Assembly (NCBI RefSeq): GCF_003859795.1
Contig: NZ_RQYI01000006.1
Span: forward strand, 26,429-90,428
Reading direction: 5' to 3'
Length of the DNA: 64,000 nt
Source: Alloprevotella sp. OH1205_COT-284
GTDB lineage: Bacteria > Bacteroidota > Bacteroidia > Bacteroidales > Bacteroidaceae
This document shows, piece after piece, positions 28,366-37,776 of the stretch (position 1 is the stretch's first letter; every line of letters starts with the position of its first letter). Made by a program: the position numbers and the translations under genes. The notes under the pieces were generated by a model, which was not told where the DNA came from, made no database searches, and saw only the letters and a list, made by a program, of their open reading frames with translations.

Positions 28366-31227
28366 TTATTGTTGTACGATTTTCTGACCATTTTTGATAT
28401 AGACTCCGCCTTTCACGGTCTTCGTCACGCGGCGTCCGCTGAGATCGAATATGGGGGCGTCTTGCGTTGTGGTGTCTACCGTTTCAATGGCGGTGACATT
28501 GTCCTCGCCGAAGTTGAGCGAGAAGGCAGAAACACCTTGGGCAGTGGTAGTGCGCAACACCGCACGGAAAGGACGGAAAGGAATATCGGCATTTGTCTTG
28601 GCGAAGTAGGCTTCGCTTCCACTCACTTTGAGGCCGTAGTCCCCTTCTGCCGTTTTGTTTGTCGTAGCAGAAGCCGCTACCGAACCGATCAGCATATTGC
28701 CGCTGATATCGGCCGCTCCTTGTACATTTGTGGCAGAAACGGTAAGCGTTGCATTTGTATCGGGAGTGCCTTTCAACACAATCGCTACTTCACTATTCTC
28801 GTTACCAATCACACCGTCCAAAGAGGTTAGCGTGGCTGTTCCGCTACCGGTTTGCGTCACCTTATAGGCCTTAGTCCCGGAAGAAACGGTCATCTTCACC
28901 GTTGCCGGTATCACAAAGGAGGCTACTCCTGCGCTGCCGAGAGGAACTTGAATTTCGGTAACTTCTTCCAACTGCAAGCGATTGGCATCATCTCCATCGC
29001 GCCAATTTGTGGAGCCGTCCACAAAGGCACTGTTGTCCCTGATCCAAAGTCCTTGCGAATCATAGGTTTCCGCCTCACCCACCAAAATATTATAATATTT
29101 CTTATTAGCAGGAGCAACGCGGAAATGAACATTTTTGGGTTCTTGACCATGAGGAAGCACATAAGCCTTATATCCGTCGTTACCGGGCTTAGCTATTACT
29201 CCGATACCCTTACCCGATTGCACACCGGTCAGTGTAGTACCATTGTAGTAGAAAAGCGTAGAAGCATCCGCACTCGTAACTGTGGAAAGGCGATCTTTAT
29301 TAACCCCTTCGGCTGTGACGGGATTCATGCTCACATACTTCACTCCTCCTTTGGACTTGATGCGCAGGAATTGTCCTTGACGTGGAAGATTGAGTTTATA
29401 TACCTCTCCATTAAGTATAGCTTTAACGCCTGTTTCTATCATAGCAACATCGGCATTGGGGGATTTTGCATTATCGTAAGCTTGATTGCTTATTTGGCTA
29501 AACTGTTGAAGACTGCTCCCCACAGAAGAAGCATACAAAGCCTCAGCCTCCGACAAACGAGCTTTGGCTGCATTTTTGATGTCGGTTTCCGTACTGTTCA
29601 CCACTTCCACTTTCCATGTTGAAGCCCCTATACTTTGAGCATTCCAACGCACAATGGCATAGCCTATGCTGCTTGCCATATGCAAACAGGCCGTTTCTTT
29701 ACCGGAAACATCCTGACACTCAAAAGCTACTTGCTCGTTGTTACCTGCAACAGTCTTCAAGGCATAGTTAGCGGCTGTGTTATCTGCAAGAATTGCTTTA
29801 TTGAATTCTGTCTGAGTTTGCACTTTACGGCCGGAGGCTGCATGCGTGAGTTGCAGGGATGCCTTATTGGCTTTAAGGACAAAGACATGCGAAGCGGTGG
29901 TTTCGGTTGTTTCAACCCCCATGAGCTTTCCATACAAATCCACCGCCATACGACGAGTGGGATAAAGCGGACAAGTCAGCACTATCTTTTTCCCATTGGC
30001 ATTTGCATAAAGTCGTTCCATCTCAGCCACGATGGTTTGAACCGCCCGATTACCTTCGGTTTCATTTTCAGCAGGGTTCAAACCATTGATCGTACTGATA
30101 GCACTTGATATATTATCTTCTCCGTAAATTGCTTTAATGGAGGCATTGCCTTTCCATTCATTCAAAAGAGCCAATGCTGTTGATTTTTCATAATTAAATT
30201 CAGCCAAAGGGTTGAATATCTCGGGAGTAAAAACAAAGACACTACCATAATCTGTTTTAGCATTGCCATTCACCCAATAGCTGACTTTTTCTCTATAATC
30301 GTGGAGGTATCCATTATTGGTAGTGGTAGAGCGGATCACCCAAGCATCTTGACAACGTCCTCTGTCGTATCCCATTTCGAGACGGAATGTTTTGGCCATG
30401 GCCGCTTCGACAGGAAGAACATCTTCATTGGTTGCCACGTTCGCAGAGCCTAAGGCTTTTGTATTGCCTGCGGCACGATTGTAGATTTTGAACCCATCTC
30501 TTGTACCCACAAACTGAAAAAGAGAAGGAGCACCGGGTAAATCCGAAAAATTCATTTTGTTGGCTTCTCTGTCGTAAGCCACTTTCTTGCCGCGCAGAGT
30601 TACGGAATACCATTTTTCGGTAGCATTGTAATTCGTCACAAATTCAGGGGCTGTAAGCGCCATTGCCTCGCAAATCTGCCAAGAAGAATTGGCGTCGTTT
30701 GCATCCCATGTTCCAATCACTTTATTGTGTCCAAAACCACCATGAGGGTTCCAGCAAGGTGCTCTGTTTTCATACGCCGTGCGACCTCCTGCAATAATGT
30801 CTACAATTTTTGCATTATTGCCATTGTTATTATTCACAATCAACCAAGTATTATTGGCATCATCCGCATTGAGGACTAATTCCGTTACACTTCGGACATT
30901 CGCATTTTGTTTCCATTTGACAAATTTACTTTTCGTCACATTGTAGATTTTGTACTGATTGGCAGTTGCCGTGGAGAAGATACGAAATACATCGCGCGTG
31001 CCATCATTCATCACTTTCAGCTCCGTATCGGTAGAAGACACAAAGTAATCGGGATGATTATTGCTGCGAAAAACAACGTCTTTGGAATTATCGGTGGTCG
31101 CAACAGTCGCAGTTTGCGGCCATGCCTTTTCGGCGACCGGAACGGCTCGATAGCCCGTATCGGTGGACTGAGCCGATACCCCTCCGATAGCGAAGACGGA
31201 AAGGAGAAGAGTAAAAAGCTTTTTCAT
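28366..31227 (-). CDS. large secreted multidomain protein, function unknown
   Basis: 953 residues with signal MKKLFTLLLSVFAIGGVSAQ. Several beta-trefoil/lectin-like segments can be made out (about 50-210, 215-330 and 625-760; for example QYKIYNVTKSKFVKW, GFKIYNRAAGNTKALG, GQFLRIKSKGGVKYVSM). They are separated by helical FIVAR-like stretches (about 350-415 and 555-615; LLNEWKGNASIKAIYG, ARLSEAEALYASSVG). The C-terminus PIFDLSGRRVTKTVKGGVYIKNG...IVQQ is of the same short type as that of the sialidase. A glycan-binding surface protein is the most natural reading. I see no catalytic motif, and the domain calls are by eye only. Confidence 0.85.
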   Translation of the reverse strand: MKKLFTLLLSVFAIGGVSAQSTDTGYRAVPVAEKAWPQTATVATTDNSKDVVFRSNNHPDYFVSSTDTELKVMNDGTRDVFRIFSTATANQYKIYNVTKSKFVKWKQNANVRSVTELVLNADDANNTWLIVNNNNGNNAKIVDIIAGGRTAYENRAPCWNPHGGFGHNKVIGTWDANDANSSWQICEAMALTAPEFVTNYNATEKWYSVTLRGKKVAYDREANKMNFSDLPGAPSLFQFVGTRDGFKIYNRAAGNTKALGSANVATNEDVLPVEAAMAKTFRLEMGYDRGRCQDAWVIRSTTTNNGYLHDYREKVSYWVNGNAKTDYGSVFVFTPEIFNPLAEFNYEKSTALALLNEWKGNASIKAIYGEDNISSAISTINGLNPAENETEGNRAVQTIVAEMERLYANANGKKIVLTCPLYPTRRMAVDLYGKLMGVETTETTASHVFVLKANKASLQLTHAASGRKVQTQTEFNKAILADNTAANYALKTVAGNNEQVAFECQDVSGKETACLHMASSIGYAIVRWNAQSIGASTWKVEVVNSTETDIKNAAKARLSEAEALYASSVGSSLQQFSQISNQAYDNAKSPNADVAMIETGVKAILNGEVYKLNLPRQGQFLRIKSKGGVKYVSMNPVTAEGVNKDRLSTVTSADASTLFYYNGTTLTGVQSGKGIGVIAKPGNDGYKAYVLPHGQEPKNVHFRVAPANKKYYNILVGEAETYDSQGLWIRDNSAFVDGSTNWRDGDDANRLQLEEVTEIQVPLGSAGVASFVIPATVKMTVSSGTKAYKVTQTGSGTATLTSLDGVIGNENSEVAIVLKGTPDTNATLTVSATNVQGAADISGNMLIGSVAASATTNKTAEGDYGLKVSGSEAYFAKTNADIPFRPFRAVLRTTTAQGVSAFSLNFGEDNVTAIETVDTTTQDAPIFDLSGRRVTKTVKGGVYIKNGQKIVQQ

Positions 31228-31390
31228 AAAAGGATTGTTTTGAATAAAATGATTAGGATTAAGAAATAGATTTTATAATAATAAGTACAGTGTGCTGATT
31301 AACAAAAAAGTCCGTTGTTATAGGGAAAGGATAAGGTTTTAGTCGAAAAAACGGCAAAGATTTAGCAGTTATTTATTATGTTCGGACGCG

Positions 31391-31420
31391 CAAATGTAAA
31401 AACTTTTTTCAACATAACAA
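31391..31420 (-). promoter_or_regulatory. promoter of the 953-aa secreted protein
   Basis: On the minus strand TTG (31420-31418), 19 bp, TACATTTG (31398-31391). It predicts a 5' leader of about 155 nt. Confidence 0.65.
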
Positions 31421-31585
31421 GAATTAAGCATTAAAAAAATGCTTTAATGATATATTTTCCGTTCAGAAACAAGCATAAGTACACGAATGACAAATATTTG
31501 AAACCACTTTGCAAAAATCGCGACCGCTGCGCAAAAATCGCGTAGCCACACCGCCGAACAAGATAAAAATAAGTTCGGGCATGCA

Positions 31586-31711
31586 ACTCGTTGCTCGAAA
31601 CAAACTACTCGTTACTTAGAATTTTCTACTCGTTACTTAGAATTTTCTACTCGTTATGTAGGATTTCCTATTCGTTGCTTAGATTTTTTCACTCGTTGTT
31701 CGGAAATTTGC
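31586..31711. repeat. 21-bp-period intergenic array (6 units)
   Basis: Six units of exactly 21 bp start at 31586, 31607, 31628, 31649, 31670 and 31691. Units 2 and 3 are identical, and each unit begins ACTCGTT or ATTCGTT. Read in frame they give TRCSKQT, TRYLEFS, TRYLEFS, TRYVGFP, IRCLDFF and TRCSEIC. The inner word TAGAATTTTCTA is a palindrome. The copy at 58005 carries the same unit on the other strand. Confidence 0.85.
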
Positions 31712-31750
31712 CCCTTTGAGAGGGCTGCGGCGGCAATTCTTGTCTATGAC

Positions 31751-31781
31751 TTTGATTTTCGGTGATAAAACAGTAACTTTG
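31751..31781 (+). promoter_or_regulatory. tsaB operon promoter
   Basis: TTTG (31751-31754), 19 bp, TAACTTTG (31774-31781), a full consensus match. The leader contains a palindrome CTTTTCTC-GT-GAGAAAAG (31809-31826), 46 bp before the tsaB start. Confidence 0.8.
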
Positions 31782-31871
31782 CAATCTCATTTCCGCGCCC
31801 GACGCGGGCTTTTCTCGTGAGAAAAGTTTGCTTTCCGTCGCGTTTTCCGTTTTCATCTTCAAAACCGCCCC

Positions 31872-32564
31872 ATGTCCTGCATTCTCCACATAGAGACCTC
31901 CACAGCCGTTTGTTCCGTTGCCGTGAGCGAGGATTCGCAAGTGATCTTCGAACAAGAAAATCTCATCGGCCCCAACCACGCCACCGTGCTTGCCCCTTTT
32001 GTCGACGAAGCCCTGAGTTTCATTGAGAGCCACGCCATTCCGCTCGATGCGGTGGCCGTGTCAAGCGGGCCGGGCAGCTACACGGGTTTGCGCATCGGCG
32101 TTTCGACGGCCAAGGGTGTGGCCTACGGTCGGAGCGTGCCCCTCATCGCCGTGCCCACGCTGAAACTGCTCACCGTGCCCACACTGCTCTATCGCGACGA
32201 CCTGCCCGACGACGCCCTGCTCTGCCCCATGCTCGACGCCCGACGCATGGAGGTGTATGCCGCCGTGTACGACCGCGCGCTCACCCCCCTGCGCGACGTG
32301 CAGCCCGACATCGTCGACGCCGACACCTATCGGGAGTGGCTCGACAAGAGCGTGGTGTATTTCATGGGCAACGGAGCGGAGAAATGTAAAAGCGTCATCG
32401 GCCACCCCAACGCCCGATTTATCGACAACGTCCACCCGCTGGCCAAACACATGGCACCGCTCGCCGAAAAGGCCTATGCACGGGGCGAATTTGCAGACAC
32501 GGCCTATTTCGAGCCTTTCTATCTGAAAGAATTTCAGACCACCACGCCAAAAAAAATCTTCTGA
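31872..32564 (+). CDS. tsaB: tRNA threonylcarbamoyladenosine biosynthesis protein TsaB
   Basis: 230 residues of the ASKHA/Kae1-like fold. The N-terminus MSCILHIETSTAVCSVAV and the segment VAVSSGPGSYTGLRIGVSTAKG are diagnostic. The GPGSYTGLRIG loop shapes the dimer interface with TsaD for the t6A37 modification of tRNAs that read ANN codons. The gene opens a housekeeping operon (tsaB, DUF4290 gene, murA, rimM). Its stop overlaps the next start by one base. Confidence 0.95.
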   Translation: MSCILHIETSTAVCSVAVSEDSQVIFEQENLIGPNHATVLAPFVDEALSFIESHAIPLDAVAVSSGPGSYTGLRIGVSTAKGVAYGRSVPLIAVPTLKLLTVPTLLYRDDLPDDALLCPMLDARRMEVYAAVYDRALTPLRDVQPDIVDADTYREWLDKSVVYFMGNGAEKCKSVIGHPNARFIDNVHPLAKHMAPLAEKAYARGEFADTAYFEPFYLKEFQTTTPKKIF

Positions 32565-33112
32565 TGGCAGACCACAACACGCCCTCCTCTCCCCTGCTCC
32601 ACAAGGCCTACGGCCGATGGGTGCAAAACATGGTGCAACAGGCACTCGACATTGAAGACCGCGACGAGCGAACGACGTTTGCACACCGCATCGTCGAGGT
32701 GATGAAATCCGTGAGCGGACAGACGCGCCCCTCGCAGGAGGTGTGGGTGAAGCTCTGGAACCATTTGGCACAGATGTCCGGCCACCGGCTCGACATCGAC
32801 TATCCCTGCGCCATCGAGCCGCACGCCGAAGACCAACGACCGCCGCGCCTGCCCTATCCGTCGCACCCCATACGCCTGCGTCACTACGGCGCGCTCTTGG
32901 AACGGCTGACGAGCGAAACCGCTGCCAGCGACGACGCCACACACCGCGCCGCCATGCTCCGCGCCGTGGTCACACGCATGAAGCGCAACCTGAGCGAACT
33001 GCGCGGCGGAGCCACCGACGTGCGAAGAGCGGCCAACGACATAGAGATGCTCACCGACGCCAAAATCACCGCCGAAGAAGTGCTCGCCGCCCTCGGCAAA
33101 ACATCAGCTTAA
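32564..33112 (+). CDS. DUF4290 family protein
   Basis: 182 residues, cytoplasmic, largely helical. It has YGRWVQNMVQQALDIEDRDERTTFAHRIVEVM and a C-terminal ITAEEVLAAL; the key strings are YGRWVQNMVQ and VKLWNHLAQMSG. DUF4290 is a Bacteroidetes-specific family usually located directly before murA and rimM, exactly as here. No function is known. The start overlaps the tsaB stop by one base and murA follows after 9 bp, so co-transcription is near certain. Confidence 0.9.
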   Translation: MADHNTPSSPLLHKAYGRWVQNMVQQALDIEDRDERTTFAHRIVEVMKSVSGQTRPSQEVWVKLWNHLAQMSGHRLDIDYPCAIEPHAEDQRPPRLPYPSHPIRLRHYGALLERLTSETAASDDATHRAAMLRAVVTRMKRNLSELRGGATDVRRAANDIEMLTDAKITAEEVLAALGKTSA

Positions 33113-33121
33113 CCTCACGCC

Positions 33122-34426
33122 ATGGCTTCTTTCATCATCGAAGGCAACCACCGCCTCAAAGGAGAAATCACACCGCAGGGTGCAAAAAACGAAGCACTCC
33201 AAGTGATCTGCGCCGTGTTGCTCACCTCGGAGGAGGTGCGCCTGCAAAACGTGCCCGACATCGTCGACGTCAATAACCTCATTCTCCTGCTGCGCGACAT
33301 CGGCGTCAAAGTGACCTACAACGCACCGGGCGACATCACCTTCAAGGCCGACACGCTCAACCTCGACTATCTCCGCTCGCAGGAGTATCTCGACCGCTGC
33401 GCATCGCTCCGCGGATCGGTGCTCACCGTGGGGCCTCTGGTGGCGCGCCACGGAAGAGCCGTCATCAGCAAACCCGGCGGCGACAAAATAGGCCGCCGAC
33501 GCCTCGACACTCACTTCTACGGATTGCAGAAACTGGGTGCGGCTTTCAACTTCGACCCCGACAACGACATCTTCGAGATGACGGCCGAACGCCTCAAAGG
33601 GGCATACATGTTGCTCGACGAAGCCTCCGTCACCGGAACGGCCAACATCGTCATGGCCGCCGTGCTGGCCGAAGGCACAACCACGATCTACAACGCCGCC
33701 TGCGAACCCTACCTGCAACAGCTCTGCCGACTGCTCAACAGCATGGGGGCACGCATATCGGGCATTGCCTCAAATCTCCTCACCATCGAGGGCGTGAAGG
33801 AGCTGCACGGAGCCACACACCGCATACTGCCCGATATGATCGAAATCGGCTCGTTCATCGGCATCGGAGCCATGGTGGGCGACGGCATCACCATAAAAAA
33901 CGTTTCGCTCCCCGACCTCGGCATCATCCCCGACAGTTTCCGACGCCTCGGCATCGCCATCGAGGAGCGGGGCGACGACCTCTACATACCGGGCGGCAGG
34001 GGCTACGAAATCGAATCGTTTATCGACGGCTCGTTCATGACGCTTGCCGACGCGCCGTGGCCGGGACTGACCCCCGACCTCCTTTCCATTCTCATCGTCG
34101 TGGCCACACAGGCCAAGGGGAGCGTGCTCTTTCACCAAAAGATGTTTGAAAGCCGCCTCTTCTTCGTGGACAAGCTCATCGAAATGGGCGCGCAAATCAT
34201 TCTCTGCGACCCCCACCGCGCCGTGGTCGTGGGCCACAATTTTGAACACCTGCTCAAAGCCCGACGCATGGTCAGTCCCGACATCCGCGCCGGCATTGCC
34301 ATGCTCATCGCAGCCATGAGTGCAGAGGGCACAAGCCGCATCGACAACGTGGGACAGATCGACCGCGGATACGAACGCATCGAAGAACGACTCAACGCCC
34401 TCGGAGCAAAAATCACACGCCTCTGA
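33122..34426 (+). CDS. murA: UDP-N-acetylglucosamine 1-carboxyvinyltransferase, Asp-type active site
   Basis: 434 residues. MurA transfers enolpyruvyl from PEP to UDP-GlcNAc, the first committed step of peptidoglycan synthesis. The PEP-binding KNEALQ (substrate Lys22), VGPLVARHGRAVISKPGGDKIG and the late GPxFVxDLRAG-equivalent VSPDIRAGIAM are present. The loop that in Escherichia coli reads PGGCTIGARP here reads PGGDKIGRRR, so the catalytic Cys115 is Asp (D121, codon 33482-33484). That replacement is known from other MurA enzymes to keep activity while blocking covalent attack by fosfomycin. Confidence 0.97.
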   Translation: MASFIIEGNHRLKGEITPQGAKNEALQVICAVLLTSEEVRLQNVPDIVDVNNLILLLRDIGVKVTYNAPGDITFKADTLNLDYLRSQEYLDRCASLRGSVLTVGPLVARHGRAVISKPGGDKIGRRRLDTHFYGLQKLGAAFNFDPDNDIFEMTAERLKGAYMLLDEASVTGTANIVMAAVLAEGTTTIYNAACEPYLQQLCRLLNSMGARISGIASNLLTIEGVKELHGATHRILPDMIEIGSFIGIGAMVGDGITIKNVSLPDLGIIPDSFRRLGIAIEERGDDLYIPGGRGYEIESFIDGSFMTLADAPWPGLTPDLLSILIVVATQAKGSVLFHQKMFESRLFFVDKLIEMGAQIILCDPHRAVVVGHNFEHLLKARRMVSPDIRAGIAMLIAAMSAEGTSRIDNVGQIDRGYERIEERLNALGAKITRL

Positions 34427-34469
34427 CGACACAAAACGCTTTCAACAAACAAACGCCATTTCTTTCAGC

Positions 34470-35036
34470 ATGATCACTCCCGAAGAAGTATTCCTCATCG
34501 GACGCCTCACCCGAACACACGGCACGCGAGGCGAAGTGGAGCTGCGATTTACCGACGACGCCTTCGACCGTGGCACGGCCGAATATCTCGTGCTCCTGAT
34601 CGACGGCATTTTCGTGCCCTTCTTCTTTGAAGAATACCGCTTCAAAAACAACGAGGCCGCGCTCTTCAAATTGGAAGACGTGGACAACGAGACCGACGCC
34701 CGACGCCTCGTGGGGCTTTCCGTCTATTATCCCCACGCCGCCCTCGACGAAGAGGCCGCCGGGGAGATGCGCAGTCTGCAAGCCCTCACCGGATTTCGGG
34801 TGCTCCTGCCCGACACCGAAAACACCCGCTCCGACGACGAAGGCATCGCCACGCGGGAACTGGGCACGGTGGTGAACGTGGCCACAACGCCCGCCACAAC
34901 ACTGCTCACCCTCGAAAACGAAGCGGGCGGGGAACTGCTCATCCCCTATCACGAGGATTTCCTTGTCGATGCCGACTTGCGCGAGCGATACATCGTGCTC
35001 AATCTGCCCGAAGGATTGCTGGAACTGAACGATTGA
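34470..35036 (+). CDS. rimM: ribosome maturation factor RimM
   Basis: 188 residues with the two RimM beta-barrels. The N-terminal part is FLIGRLTRTHGTRGEVELRF and the C-terminal PRC-type barrel has LLIPYHEDFLVDAD. It binds S19 and assists 30S head maturation. The start at 34470 gives the standard N-terminus; the open frame reaching back into murA is read-through. It follows murA by 43 bp. Confidence 0.95.
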   Translation: MITPEEVFLIGRLTRTHGTRGEVELRFTDDAFDRGTAEYLVLLIDGIFVPFFFEEYRFKNNEAALFKLEDVDNETDARRLVGLSVYYPHAALDEEAAGEMRSLQALTGFRVLLPDTENTRSDDEGIATRELGTVVNVATTPATTLLTLENEAGGELLIPYHEDFLVDADLRERYIVLNLPEGLLELND

Positions 35037-35165
35037 CAGACCGTTCTTTTTCTTCATCTCCGTCCGCCGCGAAACTCCGTCTTTCCCTTTCCGAAAACAG
35101 AGGTTGCTCCCCGATGCCTCTCCCTGCTGACGGGAAAATAAGAAAACGCTTCACACACAAGTTTC

Positions 35166-36311
35166 ATGAAACGAATTGCCATTCTCGGCTCCACAGGCTC
35201 CATCGGCACGCAAACGCTCGACATCGTGCGCGAACACCCCGACCGCTACGAGGCCTACGCCCTCACGGCACACAACAACGTCGAACTGCTCATTCGGCAG
35301 GCACGCGAGTTCCGTCCCGAAATCGTCGCCATTGCCAACGAAGACCACCATGCGCAGCTGCGCGAGGCCTTGGCCGATTTGCCCGTCAAGGTGTTTGCCG
35401 GAGCCGAAGCCCTTTGCGACGTTGTCCGCATGAGCGAGGTAGACGTCGTGCTCACCGCCATGGTGGGCTTCTCCGGACTGCGTCCCACCATCGCCGCCAT
35501 TGAGGCCGGAAAAGACATTGCCTTGGCCAACAAAGAAACACTCGTCGTGGCCGGCGAACTGATCACGCGGCTGGCCGTCGAGCGAAAGGTGAGCGTGCTG
35601 CCCGTAGACAGCGAACATAGTGCCATTTTCCAATGTCTGGTGGGAGAAGACGGCAACGACATCGACAAGATACTGCTCACCGCATCGGGAGGGCCTTTTC
35701 GCCGGCACAGTCTCGACGAACTCGACCGCGTCACCGCCGCACACGCCCTGCAACACCCCAACTGGGAGATGGGCGCGAAAATCACCATCGACAGCGCCAC
35801 GATGATGAACAAGGGTTTTGAAATGATCGAGGCCAAATGGCTCTTCGGCATCGAGCCGGAGCGCATCGAAGTGGTTGTGCATCCCGAAAGCATCGTACAC
35901 AGTGCCGTGCAGTTTGCCGACGGATCGGTGAAAGCACAGCTCGGCGTGCCCGACATGCGCCTCCCCATACAATACGCCCTCTCCTTTCCCCGACGCGACA
36001 CCCTCGGCGGAGAGCGACTCGACCTCTTCGCCCTGCGCAACCTCACCTTCGAACGCCCCGACTTCGACAAATTCGACTGCCTGCGCATCGCCTACGAAGC
36101 GGCCGAAACGGGAGGCAACATGCCCTGCATCGTCAATGCAGCCAACGAGGTGGCCAATCTCGCTTTCAGACAGGGACGCATCGCCTTTCGCGACATCGCA
36201 AGACTCATCCGACGCGCCATGACCGAAGCCGACTTCTGCGCCCGACCCGACCTCGACACCTATCTGCACACCGATGCCGAAACGCGACGCATCACGGCGG
36301 CCTGCATCTGA
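35166..36311 (+). CDS. dxr: 1-deoxy-D-xylulose 5-phosphate reductoisomerase
   Basis: 381 residues. The N-terminal NADPH fold has GSTGSIGTQTLDIV. Metal and substrate residues lie in LPVDSEHSAIFQCL, TASGGPFR and MNKGFEMIEA, and NKETLVVAG is also present. It converts DXP to MEP in the non-mevalonate isoprenoid pathway, which supplies undecaprenyl carrier and quinones. It is 129 bp downstream of rimM and 36 bp upstream of rseP, an order shared widely in Bacteroidetes. Confidence 0.97.
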   Translation: MKRIAILGSTGSIGTQTLDIVREHPDRYEAYALTAHNNVELLIRQAREFRPEIVAIANEDHHAQLREALADLPVKVFAGAEALCDVVRMSEVDVVLTAMVGFSGLRPTIAAIEAGKDIALANKETLVVAGELITRLAVERKVSVLPVDSEHSAIFQCLVGEDGNDIDKILLTASGGPFRRHSLDELDRVTAAHALQHPNWEMGAKITIDSATMMNKGFEMIEAKWLFGIEPERIEVVVHPESIVHSAVQFADGSVKAQLGVPDMRLPIQYALSFPRRDTLGGERLDLFALRNLTFERPDFDKFDCLRIAYEAAETGGNMPCIVNAANEVANLAFRQGRIAFRDIARLIRRAMTEADFCARPDLDTYLHTDAETRRITAACI

Positions 36312-36347
36312 TTTTCTCACACCACTCACTCATCTTGAACAAGATTT

Positions 36348-37736
36348 ATGGAAATTTTTCTCATCAAAGCCCTGCAACTCATTCTCAGCATCTCGCTCTT
36401 GGTCGTACTCCACGAGTTCGGCCACTTCTTCTTCGCCAAACTCTTCGGCATCCGCGTTCATCGCTTCTGCCTCTTTTTCGACTTTTGGAAAGGCGGCCGC
36501 AAAGCCCTCCCCCTCGGACGGTGGGGCAACACGGACTTTGCCATCGGCTGGCTGCCCCTCGGCGGCTACGTCGACATAGCCGGCATGGTCGACGAAAGCA
36601 CCGGAGCCGACGCCGTGGCCAAGGAAGAAGCGAAAATCCCGGCCGGCGAACTTTTCAAAAACAAACCGGCTTGGCAGCGACTGCTCGTGATGGTGGGCGG
36701 AGTGTTGGTCAATTTCCTTTTTGCACTCTTCGTTTACAGCATGGTCATGTTGGCGTGGGGCGAAGAGCGTTTGCCCGTGCGCAACATCACACACGGATTT
36801 TCTTTCTCGCCCACGGCCGAACAAATGGGCTTTCGCGACGGCGACCTCATCGTGGGGGCAGACAACGAAACCTACACCTATTTCAACCAAACCCGAATGC
36901 TGCGCGACTTGGGTAAGGCGGAAGTCATCCACGTCATGCGCAACGGACAACGCCTCGACATCCCCCTCGACGGCAACATCGATCTGCTTAAAATGGTCAA
37001 AGAGCAACCGCCCTTCGTGGCACTCACAACGCCCTCGATCGTAGACAGCGTCATGGCCGACGGAGCAGCCGCAAAAGGCGGACTGCGCAGCGGCGACCGC
37101 ATCGTGGGTATGAACGGAAAAACGATCTCCACGTGGAACGAAATCGACGAACAACTCGCCGTCGTGCAAGACCAAATTGCCGCCGTGGAAGGCAAAGTGG
37201 AACAAAAAGTGTTGAAAACGACGCTCCTCGTCGAGCGGAAAGGAACGGCTCAAATCGACACACTCGCCTTTGCACTCAGTAACGAAGGCAAGCTCGGCGT
37301 GTTCAAACACAACGTGTTGGCCGACTACGCCACCGAAACCATCTCCCACAACCTCCTCTCGTGCTTTCCGGCAGGCATCACCCACGGCTGGGAGGTATTG
37401 AGCGGCTACGTGAGCGATCTGCGCTACATTTTCAGTGCCGAGGGAGTAAAGAGTGTAGGTTCGTTCGGCACGATTGGCAGCATCTTCCCCGCCACATGGG
37501 ATTGGGCAGCGTTTTGGCAACTGACGGCGTTCATCTCCCTCATGCTAGCCTTCATGAACTTCCTGCCCATCCCCATGCTCGACGGCGGCTACATATTCAT
37601 CACACTCCTCGAAGTGGTGACACGCCGCAAATTCTCCGACAAGTGGATCGAGCGCGTCAACACCGTGGGCTTCTACTTCGTGCTCGGACTGATGGCACTG
37701 GGGCTCTTCAACGACATCGTGCGCTTCGTTTTCTAA
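36348..37736 (+). CDS. rseP: RseP-type site-2 zinc metalloprotease
   Basis: 462 residues. The active-site helix has VVLHEFGHFFFAKLFG (HExxH) and the C-terminal metal ligand is in NFLPIPMLDGGYI. Two PDZ-like regions lie between (about 125-300; KGGLRSGDRIVGMNG). About four membrane helices are predicted (near residues 1-25, 120-145, 390-415 and 435-460). It performs intramembrane cleavage, classically of anti-sigma factors or signal-peptide remnants. The dxr-rseP order is typical. Confidence 0.95.
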   Translation: MEIFLIKALQLILSISLLVVLHEFGHFFFAKLFGIRVHRFCLFFDFWKGGRKALPLGRWGNTDFAIGWLPLGGYVDIAGMVDESTGADAVAKEEAKIPAGELFKNKPAWQRLLVMVGGVLVNFLFALFVYSMVMLAWGEERLPVRNITHGFSFSPTAEQMGFRDGDLIVGADNETYTYFNQTRMLRDLGKAEVIHVMRNGQRLDIPLDGNIDLLKMVKEQPPFVALTTPSIVDSVMADGAAAKGGLRSGDRIVGMNGKTISTWNEIDEQLAVVQDQIAAVEGKVEQKVLKTTLLVERKGTAQIDTLAFALSNEGKLGVFKHNVLADYATETISHNLLSCFPAGITHGWEVLSGYVSDLRYIFSAEGVKSVGSFGTIGSIFPATWDWAAFWQLTAFISLMLAFMNFLPIPMLDGGYIFITLLEVVTRRKFSDKWIERVNTVGFYFVLGLMALGLFNDIVRFVF

Positions 37737-37776
37737 GGCTTGATGCCCCCTCGTTTTCAAAAAAACACAAATAAAT

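Larger units (their letters stand above)
31228..31750. other. intergenic region between divergent genes
   Basis: This holds the promoter of the minus-strand secreted protein (31391-31420), an A/T-rich stretch with no gene, and the six-unit 21-bp array (31586-31711). No RNA gene is recognised. Confidence 0.5.

Noticed and set aside
31586..31711. CRISPR array
   Set aside because: Units are contiguous 21-bp repeats without spacers, and no cas genes are in the window.
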